From: Ornithinimicrobium humiphilum
GTDB taxonomy: Bacteria; Actinomycetota; Actinomycetes; Actinomycetales; Dermatophilaceae
Direction: 5' to 3'
Length of the DNA stretch: 64,000 nucleotides
Assembly (NCBI RefSeq): GCF_006716885.1
Contig: NZ_VFPU01000001.1
Coordinates: 496,001 to 560,000, forward strand
A program made the translations under genes and the position numbers. Under the pieces are notes generated by a model. That model searched no databases and was not told the origin of the DNA. It saw only the letters and a program-made list of their open reading frames with translations. Numbering within the stretch: the first letter of the stretch is position 1; every line of letters starts with the position of its first letter. Of this stretch, positions 8,888-17,278 are shown piece after piece.

Positions 8888-9531
8888 GGGGCGGTCGGGA
8901 CCACGAAGGAGTTGTCGAGGTCGACGTACCAGCCGTCGTCGACGCGCTTGAGCGTGATCGCCGCGTCGCCCATCGAGCTCGCCAGGTCGGGCGGGTAGTT
9001 GTCGGCGTCGACGACCGCGGTGTCGCCGTCGACGTCGGCGCCGTTGATGACCAGACCCTCGAGCTGCGCCAGCGTGGCCTCGTCGATGCCCTGGGCCTCG
9101 GTCTCGGCCCTGAGCACCTCGGGCAGCAGCTCGGTGCACATCTCGTGGTCGGAGGCGACGGCGGTCATGGGCCGCTCGAGGTCGGTGAAGGAGAGCAGGT
9201 GGTCGCAGGCCTCCGGGTCAGCGTGGACCATCGCGACCAGGAAGGCGGCGGCCACGTCGGCGGCGGCCTGCCCGTCCTCGCCGCCCTCGACCTCGTCCTC
9301 CACCGGCTCGTCGGCAGCCGCGACGTCGACGTCCCCCTGGGCGCCGGTCGTCGGCGCCGCGTCGGCCGTGGCCGCGACGTCGTCGCCCGCCCCGGTCCGG
9401 AGGGCGTCGTCGGGCGCGGCCTGCCCGGTGGCGCCGGTGGCGGGGGTCTGGGTCGAGGACGTGGCGTCGCCCCCGCAGCCGGCGAGCGCGAGCCCGGCGC
9501 CGGCGACGGCCGCGACAAGTGTGTGTCTCAT
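8884..9531 (-). CDS. putative lipoprotein inside the men cluster
   Basis: A 215-residue exported protein. Residues 1-18 are a lipoprotein signal with lipobox ALAGC, then a low-complexity Thr/Ala/Gln/Glu linker to about residue 90, then a compact C-terminal domain (about 95-215) ending in VDDGWYVDLDNSFV. That last block resembles the NTF2-like/DUF4878-type ends of many actinobacterial lipoproteins, but I cannot name a family. The domain contains only two cysteines apart from the lipobox. It is translationally coupled to menE through a 4-base overlap. Function unknown; an envelope role is the only safe inference. Confidence 0.75.
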   Translation of the reverse strand: MRHTLVAAVAGAGLALAGCGGDATSSTQTPATGATGQAAPDDALRTGAGDDVAATADAAPTTGAQGDVDVAAADEPVEDEVEGGEDGQAAADVAAAFLVAMVHADPEACDHLLSFTDLERPMTAVASDHEMCTELLPEVLRAETEAQGIDEATLAQLEGLVINGADVDGDTAVVDADNYPPDLASSMGDAAITLKRVDDGWYVDLDNSFVVPTAP

Positions 9532-9604
9532 GCTGTCCTCCCCGTGCGGTGCTCCCAGGGCCAGTCTCGCACGGCCCGCCCGTCGTGGGCGGGGGTGCGG
9601 GTGC

Positions 9605-10543
9605 TCAGAAGTACCAGGGGTAGGGCGACCAGTCGGGGTCGCGCTTCTCCAGGAAGGCCTCCTTGCCCTCGACCGCCTCGTCGGTCATGTAGGCCAGGCG
9701 GGTCGCCTCGCCGGCGAACACCTGCTGGCCCATGAGCCCGTCGTCGGTGAGGTTGAAGGCGAACTTGAGCATGCGCTGCGCCGTCGGGCTCTTGCCGAGG
9801 ATCTCCCGTGCGACCTGGATCGCCTCGGTCTCGAGCTCGGCGTGGTCGGCCACGATGTTGACCGCGCCCATCCGCTGCATGGTCTCGGCGTCGTAGGGTC
9901 GGCCGAGGAAGAAGATCTCGCGCGCGAACTTCTGCCCGACCTGCTTGGCGAGGTAGGCCGAGCCGTAGCCGGCGTCGAAGGAGCCCACGTCGGCGTCGGT
10001 CTGCTTGAAGCGCGCGTGCTGGCGCGAGGCGATGGTCATGTCGCAGATCACGTGGAGGCTGTGCCCGCCGCCCGCGGCCCAGCCGTTGACGACGGCGATG
10101 ACGACCTTGGGCATGGTGCGGATGAGGCGCTGCACCTCGAGGATGTGGAGCCGGCCGCCCTCGGCCTTCACGCGTGCGGTGTCGACGGTGTCGGAGGTCT
10201 CGCCCTGGGCGTACTGGTAGCCGCTGCGGCCCCGGATGCGCTGGTCGCCGCCGGAGCAGAAGGCCCAGCCGCCGTCCTTGGGGGACGGGCCGTTGCCGGT
10301 GAGCAGCACGACACCGACGTCGGGGGTCATCCGCGCGTGGTCGAGCGTGCGGTAGAGCTCGTCGACCGTGTGCGGCCGGAAGGCGTTGCGCACCTCGGGC
10401 CGGTCGAAGGCGATCCGCACGCAGCCCAGCTCGACGTGCCGGTGGTAGGTGATGTCGGTGAGGTCGAAGCCCTCCACCTCGCGCCACTGTGCGGGGTCGA
10501 ACGGGTCGGGCGACGGCTCTGCGGTCCGGTGCTGCTCGCTCAC
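9605..10543 (-). CDS. menB: 1,4-dihydroxy-2-naphthoyl-CoA synthase
   Basis: A 312-residue crotonase-fold enzyme that cyclises o-succinylbenzoyl-CoA to 1,4-dihydroxy-2-naphthoyl-CoA. MenB-specific features are FCSGGDQRIRG (oxyanion hole), WAAGGGHSLHVICDMTIAS, and GSFDAGYGSAYLAKQVGQKFAREIFFLGR. The C-terminal LEKRDPDWSPYPWYF is the typical MenB end that completes the neighbouring subunit's active site. The length is slightly above the usual 270-300 because of an acidic N-terminal extension of about 25 residues. The gene is preceded by a 64-base gap to a VOC protein and followed by the lipoprotein-menE pair. Confidence 0.97.
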   Translation of the reverse strand: MSEQHRTAEPSPDPFDPAQWREVEGFDLTDITYHRHVELGCVRIAFDRPEVRNAFRPHTVDELYRTLDHARMTPDVGVVLLTGNGPSPKDGGWAFCSGGDQRIRGRSGYQYAQGETSDTVDTARVKAEGGRLHILEVQRLIRTMPKVVIAVVNGWAAGGGHSLHVICDMTIASRQHARFKQTDADVGSFDAGYGSAYLAKQVGQKFAREIFFLGRPYDAETMQRMGAVNIVADHAELETEAIQVAREILGKSPTAQRMLKFAFNLTDDGLMGQQVFAGEATRLAYMTDEAVEGKEAFLEKRDPDWSPYPWYF

Positions 10544-10606
10544 GCGGTCAGCCTAGGTGAGGCGGGTATGCCGTGCGCCCGGTGGTCGGGCGCACGGCCC
10601 CCCGTC

Positions 10607-11017
10607 CTACTGGTCGCGGCTGGACAGCACGCAGAACTCGTTGCCCTCGGGGTCGGTGAGCACGGTCCAGGAGACCTCCTCGCCCTGGCCCACGTCGGCG
10701 CGGGTGGCCCCGAGGTCGAGCAGCCGCTGGATCTCGGCGTCCCGGTCCTGGGAGGTGTGGGGCGCGAGGTCGAGGTGCAGCCGGTTCTTACCGGACCTGC
10801 GCTCGGGGACGGAGACGAAGACCAGCCCCTGCCCGCGGCGCATCCACTCCTCGAGGGACGCCGCGCGCTCCGGCCCCTCGAGCGCCTCGCGGGGGACGAT
10901 GACCGCCTCCTCCGGGGTGTCGTAGACGCTGACCCAGTCGAGCACCTCCGCCCACCAGCGCGCCTGGGCCTGCGGGTCGATGCTGTCGACGACGACGGTG
11001 TACCACTTGAGTGCCAT
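10607..11017 (-). CDS. VOC (glyoxalase-like) family protein
   Basis: A 136-residue vicinal-oxygen-chelate protein with two beta-alpha-beta-beta-beta modules: residues about 5-60 (KWYTVVVDSIDPQAQARWWAEVL) and 75-132 (NRLHLDLAPHTSQDRDAEIQRLLDLGAT ... TVLTDPEGNEFCVL). It fits the glyoxalase-like PF18029 group, where metal-binding residues are often incomplete, so enzymatic activity is uncertain. Substrate unknown. It sits head-to-head with menC across 98 bases and may simply share that divergent promoter region. Confidence 0.82.
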   Translation of the reverse strand: MALKWYTVVVDSIDPQAQARWWAEVLDWVSVYDTPEEAVIVPREALEGPERAASLEEWMRRGQGLVFVSVPERRSGKNRLHLDLAPHTSQDRDAEIQRLLDLGATRADVGQGEEVSWTVLTDPEGNEFCVLSSRDQ

Positions 11018-11115
11018 GCGGCCACCCTGGCGGACCCGACGGGTCCGGCGCAGCGTCCCGCGGCCCGTCGAGGACAGCTCCCGTCCGCAGGGATCCGGTC
11101 TCCTACCCTGGCCGG

Positions 11116-12120
11116 ATGACGCCCGACCTGCCCGAGCTGCTCGACGCCGCCTCCGTCGTGACCCTGCCGATGCGGGTCCGCTTCCGCGGGGTGACCGCCC
11201 GGGAGGCCGTGCTGCTGCACGGGCCCTCCGGCTGGGCGGAGTGGGCGCCCTTCGTCGAGTACGACGACGCCGACGCCGCCCGGTGGCTCGCCGCGGCCGT
11301 CGAGGCGGGCTGGGGGAGGCTGCCGTCGCCGGTGCGGGGCGCGGTCGGGGTCAACGCCACGGTCCCCGCGGTGCCGGCGGAGCAGGTCGGGTCCGTCCTC
11401 GCCCGCTACGACGTCACGCGCACCGCCAAGATCAAGGTCGCCGAGCGCGGCCAGACGCTGGCCGACGACCTCGCCCGCGTGACCGAGGTGCGCCGGGTGC
11501 TCGGCCCGGGCGCCCGCCTCCGCGTCGACGCCAACGGAGCCTGGTCGCAGGACGACGCGCTCGAGGCCCTCCGCACCCTCGCGCCCCTGGGCCTGGAGTA
11601 CGCCGAGCAGCCGTGCGCCACCGTGGAGGAGCTCGCGGCCCTGCGCGTCGCCCTGGCCCGGGCCGGCGTCGACGTGCCCGTCGCCGCCGACGAGTCGGTG
11701 CGCCGGGCGGAGGACCCGCTGCGCGTCGCCCGCGAGCACGCCGCCGACCTCGTCGTGGTCAAGGTGGCCCCCCTCGGCGGGGTGGCCCGGGCGGTCGAGA
11801 TCGTGCAGGAGTGCGGTCTGCCCGCGGTCGTCTCCTCCGCCCTGGACACCTCCGTCGGCCTCGCCGTGGGCGTCCGCCTCGCCGCTGCGCTGCCCGACCT
11901 CGACCACGACTGCGGCCTCGGCACCGCCGCGCTGCTGGCCGCCGACGTCGTCGCCGACCCGCTCGTGCCGCGGGCCGGCGGGCTGACGACCGACCGTGCC
12001 GACGCGGCCCGCGAGGCGGTCGACCCCGCCCTGCTGACGGCACACCGGAGCGACCCGGAGCGCGAGACCTGGTGGCGCGAGCGTCTGACCAGGGCTTTTG
12101 CCCACCTCAGCGGGATTTAA
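11116..12120 (+). CDS. menC: o-succinylbenzoate synthase
   Basis: A 334-residue enolase-superfamily enzyme that dehydrates SHCHC to o-succinylbenzoate. Catalytic Lys105/Lys107 lie in AKIKV, metal ligands are Asp138 (RVDANGAW), Glu164 (EYAEQP) and Asp192 (AADES), and the second catalytic base is Lys216 (VVKVAPLGG). ATG 11116 was chosen because the upstream in-frame codons are unconserved and a -10-like TACCCT ends six bases before it, suggesting a leaderless transcript. With menA, menB and menE it shows the classical (not futalosine) menaquinone route; menD, menF and menH are not in this window. Confidence 0.95.
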   Translation: MTPDLPELLDAASVVTLPMRVRFRGVTAREAVLLHGPSGWAEWAPFVEYDDADAARWLAAAVEAGWGRLPSPVRGAVGVNATVPAVPAEQVGSVLARYDVTRTAKIKVAERGQTLADDLARVTEVRRVLGPGARLRVDANGAWSQDDALEALRTLAPLGLEYAEQPCATVEELAALRVALARAGVDVPVAADESVRRAEDPLRVAREHAADLVVVKVAPLGGVARAVEIVQECGLPAVVSSALDTSVGLAVGVRLAAALPDLDHDCGLGTAALLAADVVADPLVPRAGGLTTDRADAAREAVDPALLTAHRSDPERETWWRERLTRAFAHLSGI

Positions 12121-12127
12121 CCGAGCC

Positions 12128-12176
12128 GTAACACCCGGCAACGAGGAATTAACACCCAGGCGACGTCTCCCGAAAC
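12128..12176 (+). promoter_or_regulatory. tandem GlnR-like half-sites upstream of amt
   Basis: Five AAC/GAC-type half-sites occur at roughly 11-base spacing: GTAAC (12128), GCAAC (12138), TTAAC (12149), GCGAC (12160) and GAAAC (12172). This matches the actinobacterial GlnR box layout of gTnAC and GaAAC blocks separated by six bases, here with one 5- and one 7-base spacer. GlnR is known to activate ammonium transporter genes under nitrogen limitation, and an ammonium transporter follows. The site assignment is by eye; binding is inferred. Confidence 0.6.
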
Positions 12177-12200
12177 ATCCCTGCCGTTGACTCGACCCCA

Positions 12201-12242
12201 CGATCCGCTCCTCGCCCCGAGGGCGTGGTGCGGAGCGGATCG
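12201..12242 (+). repeat. inverted repeat (nested hairpin) in the amt leader
   Basis: A perfect 11-base inverted repeat, CGATCCGCTCC (12201-12211) and GGAGCGGATCG (12232-12242), encloses a second 5-base stem CGCCC/GGGCG (12213-12217, 12221-12225). It lies between the GlnR-like sites and the ribosome site AAGGAGG just before ATG 12271. It could be an RNA stability or attenuation element, or a protein-binding palindrome; the sequence alone does not decide. Confidence 0.6.
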
Positions 12243-12270
12243 CCAGGAGGCACTCACAAGGAGGCAGGAA

Positions 12271-13542
12271 ATGGAACTCACCGCAGGTGACGTCTGGGTG
12301 ATGGTGTCAGCGGCGCTGGTGCTGCTGATGACGCCCGGACTGGCGTTCTTCTACGGCGGCATGGCGCGGGCCAAGGCGGCCCTCAACATGATCATGATGA
12401 GCTTCGTGGCCGTCGGCATCGTCGGCGTCGTCTGGGTCCTCTGGGGCTACGGCATGACGGCGGCACCCGGGATCCTCGGCGGGCTCGTCGGCAACCCGGT
12501 GGCGGACTTCGGCCTGATGGAGCACGTGGGCTCCGGCGACCTGGTCGGCATCGGCTTCGGCGCCACCTTCGCGATCATCACCGTGGCGCTCATCTCGGGC
12601 GCGGTCGCCGACCGCACCAAGTTCGGCGCCTGGACGCTCTTCGTCACGATCTGGGTGACCCTGGTCTACTGCCCCCTGGCCTTCATGGTGTGGGGCGGCG
12701 GCCTCCTCTCCGCGGACGGCGCGATCGGCAAGGTCTTCGGCGAGGCGATCGACTTCGCCGGTGGCACGGTCGTGCACATCAATGCCGGCCTCGCCGCCCT
12801 GGTGCTCGTCTACATCATCGGCTCCCGCGCCGACTTCGGTAAGACCAAGGGCTACCACCGCCCGCACAACGTGCCGCTGGTCATGCTGGGCACCGCGATG
12901 CTGTGGTTCGGCTGGTTCGGCTTCAACGGCGGCGCCGCCGGCTCCGTCGAGGAGGGTGGCCTGATCTGGGTCAACACCCTGGCCGCCCCGGCCGCCGCGA
13001 TGCTGGCCTGGATGCTCGTCGAGCGCATCCGTGACGGCCGCCCGACCTCCATCGGTGCCGCCTCCGGCGTCGTCGCCGGTCTGGTCGCGATCACCCCGGC
13101 CTGCGCCAACGTCTCGCCGATCGGCGCCCTGGTCATCGGTGTCCTCGCCGGTCTCGGCTCCGCCGTCGCGGTGGGCTGGAAGTACAAGTTCGGCTACGAC
13201 GACGCCCTCGACGTGGTCGGTGTCCACCTGGTCGCCGGCATCATCGGCACCGTCGCCCTGGGTTTCCTGGCCCTGCCGGTCGACGGCGAGGGTGGCGGCC
13301 TCTTCTACGGCGGCGGCTTCTCCCAGCTGGTCGCCCAGATCGCGGCGACGGTCTTCACCGTGATCTTCACCGGCGTCATGACCGCCCTCATCGGGCTCGC
13401 GATCCACAAGACCCTGGGCTTCCGGGTCAGCCCCGAGGACGAGGCGCGCGGCGTCGACCTCTCGGAGCACAGCGAGTCCGCCTACACCTTCGGCGAGGAG
13501 TCTGCCTCCTACGAATCCCTCGCCGAGGACGCTCGCGTCTGA
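12271..13542 (+). CDS. amt: ammonium transporter
   Basis: A 423-residue Amt/MEP/Rh channel with eleven predicted helices that conducts ammonium/ammonia into the cell. The twin pore histidines are His169 (VVHINAGLAAL) and His319 (VVGVHLVAGIIG), and the family signature FYGGMARAKAALNMIMMSF lies near the N-terminus. The C-terminal tail (SPEDEARGVDLSEHSESAYTF) is the usual regulatory tail contacted by PII proteins. ATG 12271 follows AAGGAGGCAGGAA. No glnK or glnD follows: two strong hairpins end the transcript, so this is a monocistronic amt unlike the amtB-glnK-glnD operon common in actinobacteria. Confidence 0.96.
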   Translation: MELTAGDVWVMVSAALVLLMTPGLAFFYGGMARAKAALNMIMMSFVAVGIVGVVWVLWGYGMTAAPGILGGLVGNPVADFGLMEHVGSGDLVGIGFGATFAIITVALISGAVADRTKFGAWTLFVTIWVTLVYCPLAFMVWGGGLLSADGAIGKVFGEAIDFAGGTVVHINAGLAALVLVYIIGSRADFGKTKGYHRPHNVPLVMLGTAMLWFGWFGFNGGAAGSVEEGGLIWVNTLAAPAAAMLAWMLVERIRDGRPTSIGAASGVVAGLVAITPACANVSPIGALVIGVLAGLGSAVAVGWKYKFGYDDALDVVGVHLVAGIIGTVALGFLALPVDGEGGGLFYGGGFSQLVAQIAATVFTVIFTGVMTALIGLAIHKTLGFRVSPEDEARGVDLSEHSESAYTFGEESASYESLAEDARV

Positions 13543-13601
13543 GCTGGTCGGCTCGGTGGCCGGCTGCCCGTGGCGCGGCCGGACGAGAGCCAACGCGAGC
13601 A

Positions 13602-13647
13602 GGGGCGGGGTGCCTCCCAGGACGGTCCACGGGAGGTGCCCCGCCCC
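13602..13647 (+). terminator. hairpin terminator after amt
   Basis: Arms GGGGCGGGGTGCCTCCC (13602-13618) and GGGAGGTGCCCCGCCCC (13631-13647) pair fully in RNA with two G-U wobbles around a 12-base loop. There is no T-run, as is usual in high-GC actinobacteria. It lies 60 bases after the amt stop. Confidence 0.65.
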
Positions 13648-13704
13648 AACAGCAGCACGAAGAGCTCAGGGCCGTCGTCCCACGGCCCTGGCAGGGGAGG
13701 AAAG

Positions 13705-13738
13705 CGCCCCGGGAGACGGAGACCCGTCTCCCGGGGCG
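13705..13738. terminator. bidirectional terminator between amt and marR
   Basis: A perfect 15-base inverted repeat, CGCCCCGGGAGACGG (13705-13719) and CCGTCTCCCGGGGCG (13724-13738), around a 4-base loop AGAC. It is followed by TT on the plus strand and by CTTT on the minus strand. It sits between the convergent amt and MarR genes and can serve both. Confidence 0.8.
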
Positions 13739-13772
13739 TTCTGCCGTGCCGGGGCCGCGCGGCCCGGCCGGG

Positions 13773-14291
13773 TCAGGCGTCGAGCAGCAGCTCGAGCAGC
13801 CGGCGCAGCTCGGCGCGGTCGGCGGGGGAGAGGGTGCGGACCGCGGCGTCCGCGGCGGCGCGACGACGCTCGCGCACGGCGGCGACGGTATGGCGTCCGC
13901 GCTCGGTCAGTGAGAGCAGCACCGCCCGGCGGTCGGTCGGGTCGGGCGCCCGGGTGAGCAGGCCGGCCGCCTCCAGGGCGTCGGCGACCTCGGTCGCCGA
14001 GCGGGGCGCGATACCGAGATGGGCGGCCAGCGCGGAGACGCGGACGCCCGAGGGCCCGGTGGCGTCGTCCGTGCCGGTGGGACCCCCGGCGGCGCCGGCC
14101 GTGACTCGCTGGCCGACCCCGCGGGACAACCGGGCGACGGCGAGCAGCGCCCGCTGTTGGTGGGGCGACAGCGGCGGGTCGCCCTCCTCGTCGGCCCCGA
14201 GGGAGCGCCAGCGGCGCGCCAGGCGGAGCAGCAGGTCGACCTCGGTGGCCCCGTCGCCGGTGCCGGGCGCGGGGGTGGCGGGAGACGTCAT
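13773..14291 (-). CDS. MarR family transcriptional regulator
   Basis: A 172-residue winged-helix regulator. The recognition region is LAAHLGIAPRSATEVADALEAAGLLTR near residues 90-115, followed by the wing DPTDRRAVLLSLTERG and a C-terminal helix pair for dimerisation. A Gly/Ala/Thr-rich insert near residues 62-80 is longer than in typical MarR proteins. It is divergent from the ABC exporter gene across 113 bases that contain a short perfect palindrome, so it probably represses that exporter and itself, the usual MarR arrangement. The inducer is unknown. Confidence 0.88.
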   Translation of the reverse strand: MTSPATPAPGTGDGATEVDLLLRLARRWRSLGADEEGDPPLSPHQQRALLAVARLSRGVGQRVTAGAAGGPTGTDDATGPSGVRVSALAAHLGIAPRSATEVADALEAAGLLTRAPDPTDRRAVLLSLTERGRHTVAAVRERRRAAADAAVRTLSPADRAELRRLLELLLDA

Positions 14292-14321
14292 ACCCCCATC
14301 TTAGCGAGGTGCCGGAATAAA

Positions 14322-14332
14322 GAGGTAACCTC
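14322..14332. promoter_or_regulatory. candidate MarR operator
   Basis: GAGGTAACCTC is a perfect 5+1+5 palindrome in an unusually A/T-rich patch (GGAATAAAGAGGTAACC) of the marR-ABC transporter divergent region. Its position over the likely promoter fits a repressor site. The assignment is inferred from position and symmetry only. Confidence 0.45.
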
Positions 14333-14404
14333 CGCAAGTTGAAGCGTTCGACAGACACAAGACTTCGGCCGGCTCGACCGGCCGCCCCCTGGAAGGAGAA
14401 CCGC

Positions 14405-16297
14405 ATGGACGGCTTCTCGAACCTCTCGCACGGCGGCGACCGTGGCGACCGCGGGTCCCGCGGCGCCGGCGCCCGGCCGGACCCCAAGGACCGCGCCCAG
14501 CTCGCCGCCCACCCCGTCAGCGCCCGCCGCGTGCTCGCGCTCTTCCGCGCGCACCGCTGGTCCATCGCGACCGTGCTGGCGCTCATCGTCACCAGCTCGG
14601 CCCTCGGCCTGGTGTCGCCCTTCCTCGTCCGCGAGATCGTCGACGTGGCGATCCCCGACCAGGACGTCCGCCTGCTGCTGATGCTCGTCGGCGCCATGGT
14701 CGGCGTCGCGGTGGTGAGCGCGGTCCTCGGCGTGGTCCAGACCTGGATCAGCACCGCCATGGGCCAGCGCATCATGCACCGGCTCCGGACCGACCTCTTC
14801 ACCCACCTGCAGCGCCAGCCGCTGTCCTTCTTCACCCGCACCCGCTCCGGCGAGGTGCAGTCCCGCCTGACCCACGACGTCTCCGGCCTGCAGGGCGTGG
14901 TCACCTCGACCGCGACCTCGCTCGCGGGCAACGTCGCCACCGTCATCGGCACGCTCGTCGCGATGCTCGCCCTGAGCCCGACGCTCGCCCTGCTCTCGCT
15001 GGTGGTCATCCCGCCGGCGGTCCTCGTGACCCGCTCCGTCGCCCGCCTGCGCCGCGACGCCACCGACAAGCGCCAGAAGGCGCTCGCCGGCCTCCACGCC
15101 CAGGTCGAGGAGTCGCTGTCCGTCAGCGGCGCCCGGCTGAGCAAGACGCTCGGCGCGAGCCAGCAGCTGGCCGACCGGTTCACCGGCTCCAGCGCCGGCC
15201 TGCTCGACCTCGAGGTCGCCGCCCAGATCGCCGGTCGCTGGCGCACCGCCACGATGGGCATCGTCTTCGCGATCGTCCCGGCCGCCCTCTACCTCGTCGC
15301 GGGCCTGCCCGTCACCGGCGCCGGCATCTCGATCGGCACGCTCGTCGCCTTCACCGCCCTGCAGGCCGGTATCTTCCGCCCGGTCATGGGCCTGCTCTCC
15401 GTCGGCGTCCAGGTCACGGCCTCGATGGCGCTCTTCAGCCGGATCTTCGAGTACCTCGACCTGCCGGTCGAGGTCGCCGAGCCCGAGCCGGAGCGGGCGC
15501 GCCACCTCGACCCCGCCACCGCCCGTGGCGAGCTGCGGCTCGAGGGTGTGAGCTACCGCTACCCCGACGCCGACCGCGACGCCCTGAGCGAGGTCGACCT
15601 CGAGATCCCCGCGGGTGCCACCGTCGCGCTCGTCGGTTCCACCGGCTCCGGCAAGAGCACCCTGGCCTCGCTCCTGACCCGCCTCGACGACCCCACCCGG
15701 GGTCGTGTCACCCTCGACGGGATCGACCTGCGCGAGCTGCCCTCGGCCGAGCGCGCCGCGGTCATCGGGGTCGTCTCCCAGGAGACCTACCTGCTGCACG
15801 CGACGATCCGCGAGAACCTGCGCTTCGCCAACCCGGACGCCACCGACGCCCAGATCGAGCAGGCGGCCCGTGACGCGCAGATCCACGACCTCGTCGCCTC
15901 GCTGCCCGACGGCTACGACACCATGGTCGGCGCCCGCGGCCACCGCTTCTCCGGTGGCGAGCAGCAGCGCCTGGCCCTGGCCCGCACGCTGCTGCGCGAC
16001 CCCCGGGTGCTCGTCCTCGACGAGGCGACCAGCGCCCTCGACACCCGCACCGAGGCCGCCATCCAGCAGGCCCTCGAACGGGTCGGGGAGGGTCGGACGG
16101 TCGTGACGATCGCCCACCGCCTCTCCACCGTCCGCCACGCCGACCTCATCGTCGTGATGGACCAGGGCCGCGTCGTCGAGCAGGGCTCGCACGCCGAGCT
16201 GCTCGCCCGCGGTGGTCGCTACGCCGAGCTCGTCGCCGCCGGTGACCGGGCCCCGGTCGACGTGCAGGCCGACGCCCGGGTGGCGCTCGCCGCCTGA
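14405..16297 (+). CDS. ABC transporter, fused permease/ATP-binding protein
   Basis: A 630-residue half-transporter of the type I exporter (MsbA/multidrug) class. A charged, glycine-rich N-terminus of about 35 residues precedes six helices (residues about 50-340), then the nucleotide-binding domain with Walker A GSTGSGKST (Lys417), signature FSGGEQQR (from 515), Walker B VLVLDE (Glu540) and H-loop TIAHRLSTV. All ATPase residues are intact. ATG 14405 follows GGAAGGAG, making it better than the in-frame TTG at 14339. It is divergent from a MarR regulator, suggesting inducible export of a lipophilic compound or drug. It probably works as a homodimer, as no second half-transporter is adjacent. Confidence 0.92.
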   Translation: MDGFSNLSHGGDRGDRGSRGAGARPDPKDRAQLAAHPVSARRVLALFRAHRWSIATVLALIVTSSALGLVSPFLVREIVDVAIPDQDVRLLLMLVGAMVGVAVVSAVLGVVQTWISTAMGQRIMHRLRTDLFTHLQRQPLSFFTRTRSGEVQSRLTHDVSGLQGVVTSTATSLAGNVATVIGTLVAMLALSPTLALLSLVVIPPAVLVTRSVARLRRDATDKRQKALAGLHAQVEESLSVSGARLSKTLGASQQLADRFTGSSAGLLDLEVAAQIAGRWRTATMGIVFAIVPAALYLVAGLPVTGAGISIGTLVAFTALQAGIFRPVMGLLSVGVQVTASMALFSRIFEYLDLPVEVAEPEPERARHLDPATARGELRLEGVSYRYPDADRDALSEVDLEIPAGATVALVGSTGSGKSTLASLLTRLDDPTRGRVTLDGIDLRELPSAERAAVIGVVSQETYLLHATIRENLRFANPDATDAQIEQAARDAQIHDLVASLPDGYDTMVGARGHRFSGGEQQRLALARTLLRDPRVLVLDEATSALDTRTEAAIQQALERVGEGRTVVTIAHRLSTVRHADLIVVMDQGRVVEQGSHAELLARGGRYAELVAAGDRAPVDVQADARVALAA

Positions 16298-16356
16298 GCC
16301 GCGGCCCCCACCGACCCGTGCAGGGGCCGGTCCTCCCGTGGTGGACTGGCCCCGTG

Positions 16357-17148
16357 ATGATCCGACCGCACGAGCTCGCCGCCATCCGTCGCGGCGAGCT
16401 CGATCTCGCGTTCCGGGCCTGGGACCGGCCTCGCGTGCGGGTCGGCACCCGCATGCGCACCGCGGTGGGTCTCGTCGAGGTCACCGAGGTCGAGCGGGTC
16501 GCGCTCTCGGCCCTGCGCGCCCAGGACGCCCGGCGGGCCGGGGCGGCCTCGGTCCAGGCGCTGCGGGAGGTCCTGTCGGGCCGCCCCGGCCGGGCCGTCT
16601 ACCGGGTCGGGCTGCGCTGGGCCGGCCCGGACCCCCGCGAGCAGCTGCGCGAGCAGATCCCCGACGCCGCCGAGATCGCGCGGATCCGGGCCTGGCTGGA
16701 CCGCCTCGACGCCGCCTCCCCGCACGGCCCGTGGACCCGCGCAACACTGGCGCTGATCGACCGCTCGCCCGGCGTGCGGGCGCCCGAGCTCGCCGCCGAG
16801 CTGGGCCGCGAGACCCTCTCGTGGAAGGCCGACGTGCGCAAGCTCAAGGAGAAGGGCCTGACCGAGTCGCTGGCGATCGGCTACCGGCTCTCGCCGCGCG
16901 GCGAAGCCGTGGTCGACGCGGGCGGACCGCCCCGCGAGCGGGCGCCACGCCCTTCCGGGACCGCCCTGCCGCGCACCATCGGGGCACCCGCCACCCGGGG
17001 CCTGCTGGCCGAGGGCATCACCACCCTGGAGCAGGTCGCGGAGCGGACCCCCGAGGAGCTGCGCGCGCTGCACGGTGTCGGCCCGATCGCCGTCGAGCGC
17101 CTGGGCGAGGCCCTCGCCGAGCGGGGTATGGCGTTCCGCCCGGGGTGA
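16357..17148 (+). CDS. ASCH-like / helix-hairpin-helix protein
   Basis: A 263-residue protein of uncertain role. The N-terminal 100 residues (IRPHELAAIRRGELDLAFRAWDRPRVRVGTRMRT) resemble an ASCH-type RNA-binding fold, often called PUA-like. The middle (about 145-190: RSPGVRAPELAAELGRETLSWKADVRKLKEKGLTES) looks like a winged-helix unit, and the C-terminal 55 residues (GAPATRGLLAEGITTLEQVAERTPEELRALHGVGPIAVERL) form a helix-hairpin-helix of the kind that binds DNA backbone. ATG 16357 or GTG 16354 could start it; neither has a strong ribosome site. Nucleic-acid binding is a fair inference; nothing more specific. Confidence 0.7.
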   Translation: MIRPHELAAIRRGELDLAFRAWDRPRVRVGTRMRTAVGLVEVTEVERVALSALRAQDARRAGAASVQALREVLSGRPGRAVYRVGLRWAGPDPREQLREQIPDAAEIARIRAWLDRLDAASPHGPWTRATLALIDRSPGVRAPELAAELGRETLSWKADVRKLKEKGLTESLAIGYRLSPRGEAVVDAGGPPRERAPRPSGTALPRTIGAPATRGLLAEGITTLEQVAERTPEELRALHGVGPIAVERLGEALAERGMAFRPG

Positions 17149-17154
17149 GGCCCC

Positions 17155-17180
17155 CGCCGGGAGCCGGGCGCCCCCCGGCG
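17155..17180 (+). terminator. possible hairpin terminator
   Basis: CGCCGGG (17155-17161) and CCCGGCG (17174-17180) form a 7-base stem with G/C-rich loop right after the stop at 17148. Weak compared with other hairpins in the window. Confidence 0.35.
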
Positions 17181-17278
17181 AACCGCATACCTGCGCGGGA
17201 AGAACGCGTTAGGCGCCGTCGGTGCGGGACGATATCCTCGTCGGACCGCACTACCCCTACTACTTCGTGAGGTGCCGC

